Source: Alkalibacterium sp. AK22 (GTDB lineage: Bacteria; Bacillota; Bacilli; Lactobacillales; Carnobacteriaceae_A). From it: a stretch of 39,432 bases of DNA. Below the pieces are notes generated by a model that ran no database searches, was not told the origin of the DNA, and worked only from the letters and a program-made list of their open reading frames with translations. Made by a program: the position numbers and the translations under genes. Positions 1 through 8,405 of this stretch are shown piece by piece. Location of the stretch: positions 1 through 39,432 of the forward strand of contig NZ_JANL01000012.1 of assembly GCF_000585255.1 (NCBI RefSeq). The letters run 5' to 3'. How positions within the stretch are numbered: the first letter of the stretch is position 1; every line of letters starts with the position of its first letter.

Positions 1-1
1 T

Positions 2-85
2 ACATTAAGCTGGCAAAAGGTGGTACAATCTTTGGCAAACAGTGGTAAGAAAGTTGGCATCAGTGGTACAAATAAGTGGCAGTAG
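2..85 (+). CDS. C-terminal end of an unidentified protein (partial, 5' end outside window)
   Basis: The second forward frame is open from the first base to a TAG at 83-85 and gives 27 residues ending in GISGTNKWQ. A strong intrinsic terminator follows 65 bases later (150-207), which is where one would expect the end of a transcript. The mix of small, polar and aromatic residues looks like a real C-terminus, but it is too short to place in a family. The other two forward frames are closed early. I do not recognise the protein. Confidence 0.45.
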   Translation, partial: TLSWQKVVQSLANSGKKVGISGTNKWQ

Positions 86-149
86 TCAGTATAAGCAGGC
101 AAGCCCTTTTTTTGGCTGCCTCTATACGCGTATCGATACAGTTAAATAC

Positions 150-207
150 AAACAGGCCTGTCCTCTTGCTTCCAGTATGCTGGAAATGCGAGGACAGGCC
201 TGTTTTT
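150..207 (+). terminator. Rho-independent terminator of the gene entering from the left edge
   Basis: AAACAGGCCTGTCCTC at 150-165 pairs perfectly with GAGGACAGGCCTGTTT at 190-205. The upper part (CCAG/CTGG near 172-184) can extend the stem, and T residues run past 207. The T tract is on the plus strand, so it serves a rightward transcript. Confidence 0.85.
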
Positions 208-237
208 TAGAGTTTTACCCGTCTTTTTTGCAGGACA

Positions 238-603
238 TCAGATCAAGTCGACGTGAAGCTCGTTGGCACCATTTTGAATACCGTTTGGATAATGATGATA
301 TAACTGGGCCAGAAGTTTAGGGTCTGCACTGGTTGTAGACAGCAGGTGCACAACTTGTTTGATTCGTTCGTAATGTTCAGGAGAGGTTTTTTTGGCATCT
401 GTTTCTTTGTAGATTGCCATCTCATCGAGGAGAGCATAAAATTCTTCAACAAAATGCTTGAATTCTGTTCCATTACCCAAAAGAACTGATTTCACTTTCT
501 GGTTTTTAGAATGCAGACTTAGCGTATATTCTTCCAGGGTCATGCCGATTGACTGAGCATACTGCTGGACATCTTTGATTTCATCATTGATACATTTTTC
601 CAT
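238..603 (-). CDS. Hypothetical protein, 121 aa
   Basis: This is a soluble, mostly helical 121-residue protein with no signal peptide or membrane segment. The ATG at 603-601 is preceded by GAGGTGA at a suitable distance on the minus strand, which supports the start. The sequence is charged, with a His/Tyr-rich C-terminal stretch (YHHYPNG). I cannot assign a family. It stands alone: the left neighbour reads towards it and the dipeptide operon to the right reads away, so it is monocistronic. The plus-strand terminator at 150-207 is a near-perfect stem and could also help stop this leftward transcript. That it is a gene is fairly sure; its function is unknown. Confidence 0.7.
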   Translation of the reverse strand: MEKCINDEIKDVQQYAQSIGMTLEEYTLSLHSKNQKVKSVLLGNGTEFKHFVEEFYALLDEMAIYKETDAKKTSPEHYERIKQVVHLLSTTSADPKLLAQLYHHYPNGIQNGANELHVDLI

Positions 604-829
604 ATCGAGTCACCTCTACTTAAGGATGAAAACTAAGCCTTAAGTTATTTTCATGCTTTTATAGTTTATGCTTATTTGACAGTTAAGTAAATAAAAAGGG
701 ACGGGTTTAGGATAAGGAAATTCTCATTTGTTCAAACATTTGACATCTTATTAAAAGTAAGTGAGGGAAGACAGCAAGCAAGTTTTCATGCTTACTTGCA
801 AGGGTGTCACAAAAAGTTCACATTTTAAT

Positions 830-843
830 TGTAAACGCTTCAA
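830..843. promoter_or_regulatory. cre-like site (candidate CcpA operator)
   Basis: TGTAAACGCTTCAA matches the CcpA consensus TGWAANCGNTNWCA at 12 of 14 positions, with an intact core of TGTAAACGCT. It lies about 80 bases upstream of the promoter candidate for the peptide importer operon, so it could mediate carbon-source control. It is a motif match only. Confidence 0.4.
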
Positions 844-919
844 TGGGCGGCGAAATAACAATTTGTTATATGTTGTCAATTTCGTGAGAGAACGATGAGT
901 TTTTTTCTCATAATTAACA

Positions 920-946
920 TTGACAAGGAAAGTCTTCCTCTATAAA
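920..946 (+). promoter_or_regulatory. Sigma-A-type promoter for the M20/dipeptide ABC operon
   Basis: TTGACA at 920-925 is a perfect -35. TATAAA at 941-946 is the best -10, with a 15-base spacer that is a little short. The GTG start of the first gene follows at 1019. Confidence 0.5.
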
Positions 947-1018
947 CTTTAAATTACATTAAGAAAAAATGAGAGAAATCTAATGTGGATAATTATTAAA
1001 TCAAGGAGTGGTTTAGTC

Positions 1019-2245
1019 GTGTCAATCAAACAGTTAGAGAAAGAATTAAATCACTTGTATCCTGAAACGGTGAAGTGGAGAAGGCATTTACATGAGCACC
1101 CTGAGCCTTCTTTTGAAGAATGGAATACCCGACAGTTTATTGCAAAGAAGCTAAAGGAATTTGGCTACGAGAATATCGAAGTCAATGTAGGTGGAGGTGG
1201 AATCGTGGCCTACCTGAGAGGAGCCAAGTACGGTCCGACGATTGCCTTCCGGGCTGACTTTGATGCCTTGCGTATCGAAGAGGAAACGGGCTTGCCTTTT
1301 GCATCCAAAACACCGGGTGTCATGCACGCCTGCGGTCACGATGGGCATACAGCTACTCTTCTGAGTGTGGCCAAGGTGCTGAAAGAGCACGAGGAAGAGC
1401 TGGCTGGAACGGTAAAATTCATTTTCCAGCATGCAGAGGAGGTACTGCCTGGCGGCGGCAAGTCGATGATCGACGCAGGTGTACTGAGTGATGTAGATGC
1501 TGTATACGGCTTGCATCTCCGCTCGCCTTTGGAATACGGCACGGTATCCTACTGTGCGGGCTATGCCATGGCGGCACCGGATTTCTTCAATATACAGATC
1601 CAGGGCAAAGGCGGACATGCGGCGCATCCAAGTTCAACTGTTGATGCAGTAGTCGTCGCCTCCTATGTCGTCAACCAGCTGCAGAGCATCATCAGCCGTA
1701 AAAAGGATCCGAATCAGTCAGGGGTACTGACAGTGTCGACCTTGCAGGCTGGTGACGGGGCCCATAATGTCATTGCTGATAAGGCAACCATCAAAGGTAC
1801 GGTCCGGACGTTCGATCCAAATCTCAGAAATTTAGTGGAAGAAAAAATCAAGTCCATGACCGAAGGCATCTGTTCAGCTCATGATGCCAGTTGCGAAGTG
1901 ACTTACACGAGAGGCTATCCAGCTTTGTACAATCATATAGAAGAAACAGAGCTAATCAGTGAGTTGTTCAAGGAAAACCGCAAGGACATGAAGGTCGAAG
2001 AAATTCCCTTGAGAATGGGAGGAGAGGATTTCGCCTATTTCCTTCAAGAAAAACCGGGATCCTTCTTCTTTGTCCATTCAGGTAATAAGGATAAGGGCAT
2101 CGTCTATCCGCATCACCATCCAAAATTTGATTTCGATGAACGGGCCATGCTGGTCGGGGGCAAATGCTTTATGGATATCGTCAATCATTACCTGATCGAG
2201 TCGACTGAAGTGTTTGAAGAAAGTCAGCAGGCAGCGGGAGAATAG
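1019..2245 (+). CDS. M20D-family metal-dependent amidohydrolase, paralogue 1
   Basis: This 408-residue cytosolic hydrolase belongs to peptidase family M20D (aminoacylase, N-acetyl-diaminopimelate deacetylase and IAA-amino-acid hydrolase relatives), which removes acyl groups from amino acids or splits similar amide bonds. The metal site is intact: HACGHDGH at about 103-110, HAEEV with its acidic pair at about 139-142, a GLH at about 164-166, and a C-terminal MGGEDFAYF plus HHHP. I chose GTG at 1019 because AAGGAG at 1003-1008 lies 10 bases ahead; an upstream in-frame ATG at 983 has no such site. It is followed 27 bases later by a close paralogue and then by a peptide ABC importer, so its substrate probably comes through that importer. 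The exact substrate cannot be told from sequence. Confidence 0.88.
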   Translation: MSIKQLEKELNHLYPETVKWRRHLHEHPEPSFEEWNTRQFIAKKLKEFGYENIEVNVGGGGIVAYLRGAKYGPTIAFRADFDALRIEEETGLPFASKTPGVMHACGHDGHTATLLSVAKVLKEHEEELAGTVKFIFQHAEEVLPGGGKSMIDAGVLSDVDAVYGLHLRSPLEYGTVSYCAGYAMAAPDFFNIQIQGKGGHAAHPSSTVDAVVVASYVVNQLQSIISRKKDPNQSGVLTVSTLQAGDGAHNVIADKATIKGTVRTFDPNLRNLVEEKIKSMTEGICSAHDASCEVTYTRGYPALYNHIEETELISELFKENRKDMKVEEIPLRMGGEDFAYFLQEKPGSFFFVHSGNKDKGIVYPHHHPKFDFDERAMLVGGKCFMDIVNHYLIESTEVFEESQQAAGE

Positions 2246-2272
2246 CAGAAAAGAAAGAGAGGGTCGTTTTTC

Positions 2273-3460
2273 ATGACATTAGAGCAATGGAAGCAGGAAC
2301 TGAAGGAAAATTATGAGGAGACGGTAGCCTGGAGGCGTCACATGCATGCCCATCCGGAGCCCTCTTTTGAAGAAGAAGAAACAGCCCGTTTCATCAAGGG
2401 AAAACTAGAATCCTTTGGCATTGATGATATACAGACGGATGTCGGGAACGGACATGGAATCGTGGCTAAAATAAAAGGTAGCCACCCGGGACCGACCATT
2501 GCCCTCAGAGCTGACTTTGATGCTTTGCGGGTCAATGAAGAAGTAGACAGTCCCTTCAAGTCCACTAAGCCAGGGGTCATGCACGCTTGCGGACATGACG
2601 GGCATACGGCTTCGCTTTTGAGCGTAGCTAAAGTTATGGCCAAACGGCAAGAGGAACTGCACGGAAATATTGTCTTGATCCACCAGCATGCCGAAGAGGT
2701 TCTGCCGGGAGGAGCCAAGTCGATGGTTGAAGCGGGGGCTTTGAAAGAAGTGGACTATGTCTTTGGAATTCACCTAGGATCAACCGAACCACTGAACACC
2801 GTTTACTATAACTGGCAGTATGGTTCAGCCAATTCCGATTCCTTTACCCTCAAGATCCAGGGCAAGGGGGGGCATGGAGCGGCGCCGCATGATACACACG
2901 ATGCCCTGACGGTCGGTACACAAATCGTGACGAATCTTCAGCAGATTGTCAGCCGAATGACCGACCCGGTAAAGCCGGCGGTCCTGACTTTTGCGGGCTT
3001 TCAGTCCGGAGGAGAAGCGTATAACATCATTGCCGATACCACCGAAATAAAGGGAACGGTGCGCACGCTGCATGCAGACATTCAGGAACTGGTCGAAGGG
3101 AAACTCAAGTCCATGAGCGAACATATTGCGGCAGCCTATGATGCAACGATTGATCTGATTTATACCAGAGGCTATCCGGCAATCGAAAATACACCGGAGG
3201 TAGTTGAAAAAGTGCAAGAGTCACTCCTTTCCTCCTTTCCAGAAGAAGAGGTAGCAGAAGTGAAAGAATCGATGGGGGGCGAAGACTTCGCTTATTTCCT
3301 GAAAGACAAACCCGGGGCCTTTTTGAGAGTCGGTGCCTGTCCACCAGGGAAAACGGATGCTTATCCGCACCATCATCCGAAATTTGAGATTGACGAACGC
3401 TCACTGCTTCGGTCGGGAGAAGTGTTCCTGACACTGATCGATACCTACTTGCAGGGCTGA
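2273..3460 (+). CDS. M20D-family metal-dependent amidohydrolase, paralogue 2
   Basis: This 395-residue protein is a tandem paralogue of the gene before it, collinear over the whole length. It keeps the same metal-site motifs (HACGHDGH, HAEEVLPGG, a GIH, MGGEDFAYF and HHHPKF). The dimerisation-domain segment is also shared (GKGGHGAAPH). The ATG lies behind a GAGAGGG purine run. Differences gather around the substrate side (the SANSDSF region and the C-terminal third), suggesting the two copies split substrate range after duplication. It is co-transcribed with the permease gene 27 bases on. The aminoacylase-like class is known for the family; the actual substrate is not. Confidence 0.88.
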   Translation: MTLEQWKQELKENYEETVAWRRHMHAHPEPSFEEEETARFIKGKLESFGIDDIQTDVGNGHGIVAKIKGSHPGPTIALRADFDALRVNEEVDSPFKSTKPGVMHACGHDGHTASLLSVAKVMAKRQEELHGNIVLIHQHAEEVLPGGAKSMVEAGALKEVDYVFGIHLGSTEPLNTVYYNWQYGSANSDSFTLKIQGKGGHGAAPHDTHDALTVGTQIVTNLQQIVSRMTDPVKPAVLTFAGFQSGGEAYNIIADTTEIKGTVRTLHADIQELVEGKLKSMSEHIAAAYDATIDLIYTRGYPAIENTPEVVEKVQESLLSSFPEEEVAEVKESMGGEDFAYFLKDKPGAFLRVGACPPGKTDAYPHHHPKFEIDERSLLRSGEVFLTLIDTYLQG

Positions 3461-3493
3461 CGTTAAGATCTATTCAAGAAAGAGGGGATGACA

Positions 3494-4444
3494 TTGAAGA
3501 AATACATTATCAAACGCCTGCTGACAGCTATTCCGGTCCTATTGATGATTTCCATTGGAGCTTTCGTCATGATGAACCTGGCACCGGGTGATCCGACAGA
3601 CTTGTACGTCACGCCGGATGCCACACCGCTTCAAGTTGAAGCCACGAGACGAGCACTCGGTCTGGACCAGCCTTATCCGGTACAGTATATCCGCTGGCTC
3701 ACGCGCGCCTTGCAGGGGGATTTGGGAATCAACTATGCGACCCGTTACCCTGTCCTACCAATTCTGGTTTCACGAATCGGGCCGACCATTGTTCTGATGG
3801 GAGCAACACTTGTGGTCTCCTACCTGATAGCAATCCCGCTGGGTATCCTCAGTGCACGCAAGCATGGGACCTGGGTCGACAATTTACTCACAGGGGGAGC
3901 GTTTGTTGGAGTATCTATTCCAAACTTCTTCCTGGGACTGGGACTGATTTACATTTTTTCCGTACAGCTAAGCTGGTTCCCAACGGGGGGCATGTCACAG
4001 CTGGGGGGAGAGAGCAGCTTTCTCAGCGTGATTCACCACCTGGTCCTGCCGGTAACGGTCCTGTCGGCTTTCTACATCGCCAATATGACTCGCTACATGC
4101 GGGCAACAATGATTGAAGTCTACGGAGAAAATTATATCCGGACAGCAACAGCCAAAGGACTGGCAGCTGAAGTGATCCTGACCCGGCATGGTATCCGAAA
4201 TGCTCTGATACCCGTTATCACGATTATTGGTACCGACTTGCCCCGGCTTGTCGGTGGAGCGATTGTTACAGAACAAATTTTTCAGTGGCCGGGTCTTGGC
4301 CGCCTGACCATCATGGCAATCCAGCAGCGGGAGTACCCTATGCTGATGGCGATTACGATGCTTTCCGCTGTAGTGGTCCTGCTGGCGAATCTGCTTGTTG
4401 ATATTATGTATGCAGTGGTTGACCCACGAATTAAATTCGATTAG
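3494..4444 (+). CDS. Peptide/nickel-type ABC transporter permease, DppB/OppB family
   Basis: This is the first of two inner-membrane subunits of a peptide-class importer. It has an N-terminal membrane anchor (KRLLTAIPVLLMISIGAF), a periplasm-side loop carrying APGDPTDLY, five further membrane segments, and the permease coupling (EAA) loop around RTATAKGL. The C-terminus VVDPRIKFD is typical of the DppB family. I prefer the TTG at 3494, since GAGG of the GAGGGG purine run lies 8 bases ahead of it but only 2 from the in-frame ATG at 3488; the difference is two residues. It lies between the amidohydrolases and the second permease. Family is sure; the transported ligand (dipeptides, oligopeptides or acylated amino acids) is inference. 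Confidence 0.9.
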   Translation: MKKYIIKRLLTAIPVLLMISIGAFVMMNLAPGDPTDLYVTPDATPLQVEATRRALGLDQPYPVQYIRWLTRALQGDLGINYATRYPVLPILVSRIGPTIVLMGATLVVSYLIAIPLGILSARKHGTWVDNLLTGGAFVGVSIPNFFLGLGLIYIFSVQLSWFPTGGMSQLGGESSFLSVIHHLVLPVTVLSAFYIANMTRYMRATMIEVYGENYIRTATAKGLAAEVILTRHGIRNALIPVITIIGTDLPRLVGGAIVTEQIFQWPGLGRLTIMAIQQREYPMLMAITMLSAVVVLLANLLVDIMYAVVDPRIKFD

Positions 4445-4459
4445 AAAGGAGAATCATGA

Positions 4460-5413
4460 ATGGCACAGAATGTAGGCAACAAAAATTCCGAAGCATTGTT
4501 TCATCTTGTTGATGCTGTCGAGAGAGTCAACTTTCCGGACAGTGCAGCTGAACAAGTGGCGACTGATGGAGACAGTTATATCAAAACGATTGCCAAGCGT
4601 TTCTTTAAAAATAAAGTCGCAGTAATCAGCCTGGTGATCTTTCTAATTTTGGTACTGACAGCAGTCTTCGCCAATCAGATTGCACCCCATCCGCGGGACG
4701 CATCTGTCGGCCGGTTTCAGGCGGCTCCTTATGACAATTTCTATCTGGGAACCGATGACATCGGACGAGATGTCCTGACTCGGCTGATTCACGGCACACA
4801 GGTTTCCATTATTGTCGGCCTTGGATCTGTTCTCGTGTATGTCCTGATCGGGACAACGCTTGGACTGGTTTCCGGTTACTTTGGCGGCTTTATCGACAGT
4901 ATCATCATGCGTATCACAGAAGCCTTCATGTCCTTTCCATTTTTTATGGTTATCCTGACACTGGTCTCGCTTCTGGGATCCGGCATCTGGGTTGTAACGA
5001 TTGTATTGGGCACCCTTAGCTGGCCGCCGCTTTGCCGGCTTGTTAGAGGGCAGGTCCTGACCATTAAGGAACAGGATTTTGTGCTGGCCGCTGTAGCAAC
5101 AGGATATTCTACACCAGGGATTTTGTTCCGCCATATCCTGCCGAACGTGCTTTCACCAATCCTGGTTAATGCAACGTTTGGGATCGCGACGGCTATCCTG
5201 ACAGAAGCCTCGCTGAGTTTCCTGGGGGTCGGCGTTCAGCGTCCGCGTCCAAGCTGGGGGAATATCCTCTCAGAAGCTCAGTCACTTAGAGTGTTAACAT
5301 CAGAACCCTGGAGATGGGTCCCGGCAGGGATACTCATTTTCATTGCGGTCCTGGCCATCAACTTTATAGGGGATGGGTTGAGAGAAGCGATTGAAGGAGA
5401 AACAAAATCCTGA
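4460..5413 (+). CDS. Peptide/nickel-type ABC transporter permease, DppC/OppC family
   Basis: This 317-residue second permease has the long cytosolic N-terminal arm usual for DppC/OppC and a first membrane helix at about 52-70 (VAVISLVIFLILVLTAVFA). The characteristic LGTDDIGRDVLTRLIHG motif is at about 94-110. Five more helices and the coupling loop (VLAAVATGYSTPGILFRHILPN) follow. AAAGGAG lies just upstream of the ATG. It starts 15 bases after the first permease and forms the channel with it. About 105 bases then separate it from the binding protein gene. Confidence 0.92.
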   Translation: MAQNVGNKNSEALFHLVDAVERVNFPDSAAEQVATDGDSYIKTIAKRFFKNKVAVISLVIFLILVLTAVFANQIAPHPRDASVGRFQAAPYDNFYLGTDDIGRDVLTRLIHGTQVSIIVGLGSVLVYVLIGTTLGLVSGYFGGFIDSIIMRITEAFMSFPFFMVILTLVSLLGSGIWVVTIVLGTLSWPPLCRLVRGQVLTIKEQDFVLAAVATGYSTPGILFRHILPNVLSPILVNATFGIATAILTEASLSFLGVGVQRPRPSWGNILSEAQSLRVLTSEPWRWVPAGILIFIAVLAINFIGDGLREAIEGETKS

Positions 5414-5518
5414 TGAGCTTTGGGGAAAGTTTATCAGTGATAGGGGATTGTATGACGATATATAGGTTCAAGACACAGAGAGCAGCCAGAGGCTGTGACT
5501 CATAAAGGGGAGACTAAC

Positions 5519-7201
5519 ATGTCAAATTGGAAAAAAAGTTTAAAATACGGAACCATTGTGTTTGCATCATCTTTACTGCTTGCTGCGTGCGGAAACGGCG
5601 ATGTGCCGGATCTGGACGAAGAGGCTTCAGCAGATAACGGAGAGGAAGCCGGAGCAGACGATAGTTTGCCGGAAATTGAAGAAGGCGATACCTCTACACT
5701 GATGGTTGGTTTGACTAATGCACCTGACTCTTTCAACCCGTTCAACAGACCGGGAGTAGCGGGAACCTGGATTCAGCGGTTCTTCTACGACAGTTTACTG
5801 ACTATGCCGACGGCTGATAGCTTTGAACCTGCACTAGGTGAATTTGAAACGGATGACAACCAGGTCTTCACCGTGACCATCGATCCTGATGCTAACTGGT
5901 CTGATGGGGAACCGATTACGGCGCACGATGTAGCCTTTACCCTGAATACGATTGCGCATCCTGAAGTGGAGACGACGCTGGGCACAAGTGTCGCAATGAT
6001 TGAAGGAGCAAATTCTTCCGGTAAAATGGAAGATGGAGAAACTGAACTTGCCGGTGTAGAGGTTCTGGATGACAAGACTTTAACCATCACCACAAAAAGT
6101 CCAGTCGATCTGGCCTACTTGTCAGAGTTCCTAGGATTCAATGTGCTGATTGCACCGGAGCATGTTTTTGGAGACATTGATCCGGTCGACATTCCAAACT
6201 CTGAGGCAGCAACAGTTCCTACCGTCTTCTCTGGCGCCTACAAACTGGTTGAATACGATACAGACAACTATGTACACTTGGAAGCCAATCCAGACTACTA
6301 TCGTGGAGCGCCTGAAATTGAGACGGTTTATGCCCGCATTATGAACGGCACTGCGATGATTACTGAATTCCAGGCGGGGAATCTGCACATGGCTGCAGGC
6401 GGCGGAATTGGAATGGTACCTGTCCAGGATATTTCTTTGCTTGAAGATATCGATGGTTTAGTTGTTGAAGAGCACCCAAGTTTCAATGGACAGTACATGA
6501 TTATCAACAATGAACGTTTTGCTGACCCTCAGGTTCGTCAGGCTTTCGCTTATGCTCTGAACCGTGAACTGACTGTCGAAAACTTGCTTGATGGACGCGG
6601 TGAAGTACTGGCTTCAACCTATTCTTCAGCCAGCCCATACAAAGATGAGGACTTGAGTCCACTGCCTTATGATCCAGACCTGGCTCGTGAAATGCTGGAA
6701 GAAGCTGGCTTTGACTTTGATACACCATTGGAATTTGTTGTGCCGACAGGGAATGCTGTCCGTGAACAAAATGGTGACCTGATTGAACAGTGGTTCACAG
6801 AAATCGGTGTCGAAGTTAATCAGAACAATTACGACTTCCCGACTTGGTTATCTATGGCTCAGGATCTGGACTATGATATCGGATTGATGGGATGGGGGCA
6901 CACGGTTGACCCGAATATCGCCAGTTATGTTCAGACAGGCGGAGCGTCGAATAATATGGGCATTGCTGACCCTGTAATCGATCAGCTGCTGGAAGATGGA
7001 ATGGCTGGAACCGACTTTGATGAGCGCTTCCCGATCTATGCCGAACTGCAGCAGCACTTGCAGGATGAAATGCCAATCGTTCCACTGTATTCTGATTCTC
7101 AGTTCAGCGTACAAGTCGATTTCCTGAATGGTGGAATCAATGAGTTCTGGGCTGGTTCCCTGTACGATCTGCACGAGTGGACACTGGATGAACAGAACTA
7201 A
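5519..7201 (+). CDS. Peptide-type ABC transporter substrate-binding lipoprotein (family 5)
   Basis: This 560-residue extracellular protein is anchored by a lipid: the signal peptide ends in LLLAAC with the lipidated Cys at residue 24, followed by an acidic Asp/Glu-rich linker. It then shows the family 5 features LTNAPDSFNPF, the WSDGEPITAHDVAFTL block and the C-terminal AELQQHLQDEMPIVPLY. I chose the ATG at 5519, 8 codons into the open frame, because AAAGGGGAG sits just upstream and the signal peptide begins there. It captures the ligand for the two permeases. An attenuator-like hairpin at 7226-7265 separates it from the ATPases, which fits the higher dose needed for binding proteins. Confidence 0.92.
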   Translation: MSNWKKSLKYGTIVFASSLLLAACGNGDVPDLDEEASADNGEEAGADDSLPEIEEGDTSTLMVGLTNAPDSFNPFNRPGVAGTWIQRFFYDSLLTMPTADSFEPALGEFETDDNQVFTVTIDPDANWSDGEPITAHDVAFTLNTIAHPEVETTLGTSVAMIEGANSSGKMEDGETELAGVEVLDDKTLTITTKSPVDLAYLSEFLGFNVLIAPEHVFGDIDPVDIPNSEAATVPTVFSGAYKLVEYDTDNYVHLEANPDYYRGAPEIETVYARIMNGTAMITEFQAGNLHMAAGGGIGMVPVQDISLLEDIDGLVVEEHPSFNGQYMIINNERFADPQVRQAFAYALNRELTVENLLDGRGEVLASTYSSASPYKDEDLSPLPYDPDLAREMLEEAGFDFDTPLEFVVPTGNAVREQNGDLIEQWFTEIGVEVNQNNYDFPTWLSMAQDLDYDIGLMGWGHTVDPNIASYVQTGGASNNMGIADPVIDQLLEDGMAGTDFDERFPIYAELQQHLQDEMPIVPLYSDSQFSVQVDFLNGGINEFWAGSLYDLHEWTLDEQN

Positions 7202-7225
7202 GTTTTAAGAAACGAGTAAAAAAAG

Positions 7226-7265
7226 AAGAGGCACCCATTAGATAATGATTTAGTGAGTGCCTCTT
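7226..7265 (+). terminator. Attenuator-type hairpin between binding protein and ATPase genes
   Basis: AAGAGGCAC at 7226-7234 pairs perfectly with GTGCCTCTT at 7257-7265. The trailing T run is short (CTCTTTCC), so it should only partly terminate. It may also protect the 3' end of the upstream mRNA, giving more binding protein than ATPase. Confidence 0.6.
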
Positions 7266-7310
7266 TCCAATTGAAATATACAGGAGTCTAGAAAAAACGA
7301 GGTGGAAGAA

Positions 7311-8405
7311 ATGGAAAACAAAGCAGTATTGGAAGTTAAGGATCTGGCAATTTCTTTCCGGACATTTGAAGGCAAGGTTCAGGCAGTCAGAGGTGTAAAC
7401 TTTTCCTTGAATAAAGGGGAAACACTAGCGATTGTGGGAGAATCAGGTAGTGGTAAGTCCGTTTCAACCAAAGCGATCAATCAGCTGCTTCCAAAGAAAA
7501 ACACGCTAATCGAAAGAGGAGAGATTCTTTTTGAAGGCAAGGACTTGCTGAAAATATCAGAGAAGGAGATGCAGGCCGTCCGAGGAAATGATATTGCAAT
7601 GATTTTCCAGGATCCGATGACTTCGTTGAATCCGACCATGCAAGTAGGCAAGCAGATCGCCGAACCGATTATCGCGCACAAAGGTGTCAGCAAAGAAGAA
7701 GCTAAGGAAAAAGCATTGGAATTAATGGACCTGGTGGGTATCCGTGATCCGAAAGAATCCTATAAAAACTATCCGCATCAGTTTTCAGGCGGCATGAGGC
7801 AGCGGGTCATGATTGCTATTGCTTTAGCTTGTGAGCCGAAGATCCTGATTGCTGATGAGCCGACCACAGCACTGGATGTGACTATTCAGGCCCAGATCCT
7901 GGACCTGATGAACAAGCTTAAAAAAGAGCTGGACACGTCGATTATCTTTATTACTCATGATCTGGGAGTTGTGGCTCAAATGGCTGACCGGGTAGCGGTG
8001 ATGTATGCCGGGCAGATTGTTGAAGTCGGTACTGCCGATGAGATTTTCTACAACCCGATGCATCCCTATACCTGGGGACTGTTGGCTTCCATGCCTACTC
8101 TGGAAGTCGGACAGACGGATTTGTACACTATTCCTGGATCACCTCCGAATCTGCTGCATCCACCTGAAGGGGATGCATTTGCAGCCCGGAATGCTTATGC
8201 CATGGAAATTGATTTTCATCAGGAGCCGGATTTGTTCAAAGTGAGTGATACCCATTATGCAAAAACCTGGCTGCTTCATCCGGATGCCCCGGACGTTCAG
8301 CCCCCTCTGGAAGTTCAGCGGCGTAAGGAGAAGTATCAGTCTCTTTTCTCGGGACAAGGCCAATTTAACAGAATAGGAGGGGAAGCCATTGGCAGCAGAG
8401 GCTAA
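7311..8405 (+). CDS. Peptide ABC transporter ATPase, DppD/OppD family
   Basis: This 364-residue ATPase powers the importer with its partner gene. It has Walker A GESGSGKS at about 43-50, a Q-loop ([10 protein letters not shown]), the signature FSGGMRQRV, Walker [13 protein letters not shown] and an H-loop THDL. A C-terminal oligopeptide-transporter extension contains HPYTWGLL and [11 protein letters not shown]. It lacks the usual cluster of four cysteines in that extension. ATG 7311 is preferred because GAGGTGG ends 5 bases ahead; a GTG at 7302 is in frame but has no well-placed site. Its 3' end overlaps the next gene by 17 bases, showing translational coupling. Confidence 0.92.
   Translation: MENKAVLEVKDLAISFRTFEGKVQAVRGVNFSLNKGETLAIVGESGSGKSVSTKAINQLLPKKNTLIERGEILFEGKDLLKISEKEMQAVRGNDIAMIFQDPMTSLNPTMQVGKQIAEPIIAHKGVSKEEAKEKALELMDLVGIRDPKESYKNYPHQFSGGMRQRVMIAIALACEPKILIADEPTTALDVTIQAQILDLMNKLKKELDTSIIFITHDLGVVAQMADRVAVMYAGQIVEVGTADEIFYNPMHPYTWGLLASMPTLEVGQTDLYTIPGSPPNLLHPPEGDAFAARNAYAMEIDFHQEPDLFKVSDTHYAKTWLLHPDAPDVQPPLEVQRRKEKYQSLFSGQGQFNRIGGEAIGSRG

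Larger units (their letters stand above)
604..1018. other. Intergenic region with promoter, cre-like site and hairpins ahead of the peptide operon
   Basis: These 415 bases separate the divergent gene at 238-603 from the M20 operon. I see a CcpA-like site at 830-843, an imperfect inverted repeat CGAAAT/ATTTCG with ACAA/TTGT inside (851-884), an imperfect repeat CAAGCAAG/CTTACTTG around 775-800, and a promoter candidate at 920-946. No reading frame in it looks coding. Confidence 0.5.

Noticed and set aside
1-85. The alternating TGGCA/GTGGTA pattern at the left edge seen as a tandem repeat or T-box fragment
   Set aside because: An open frame to a stop codon followed by a terminator explains it better; the T-box consensus is not met.
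901-980. A seeming inverted repeat of TTTTTTCTCAT and AAAAAATGAGAG
   Set aside because: On checking, the two are not reverse complements of each other; the resemblance is only in composition.
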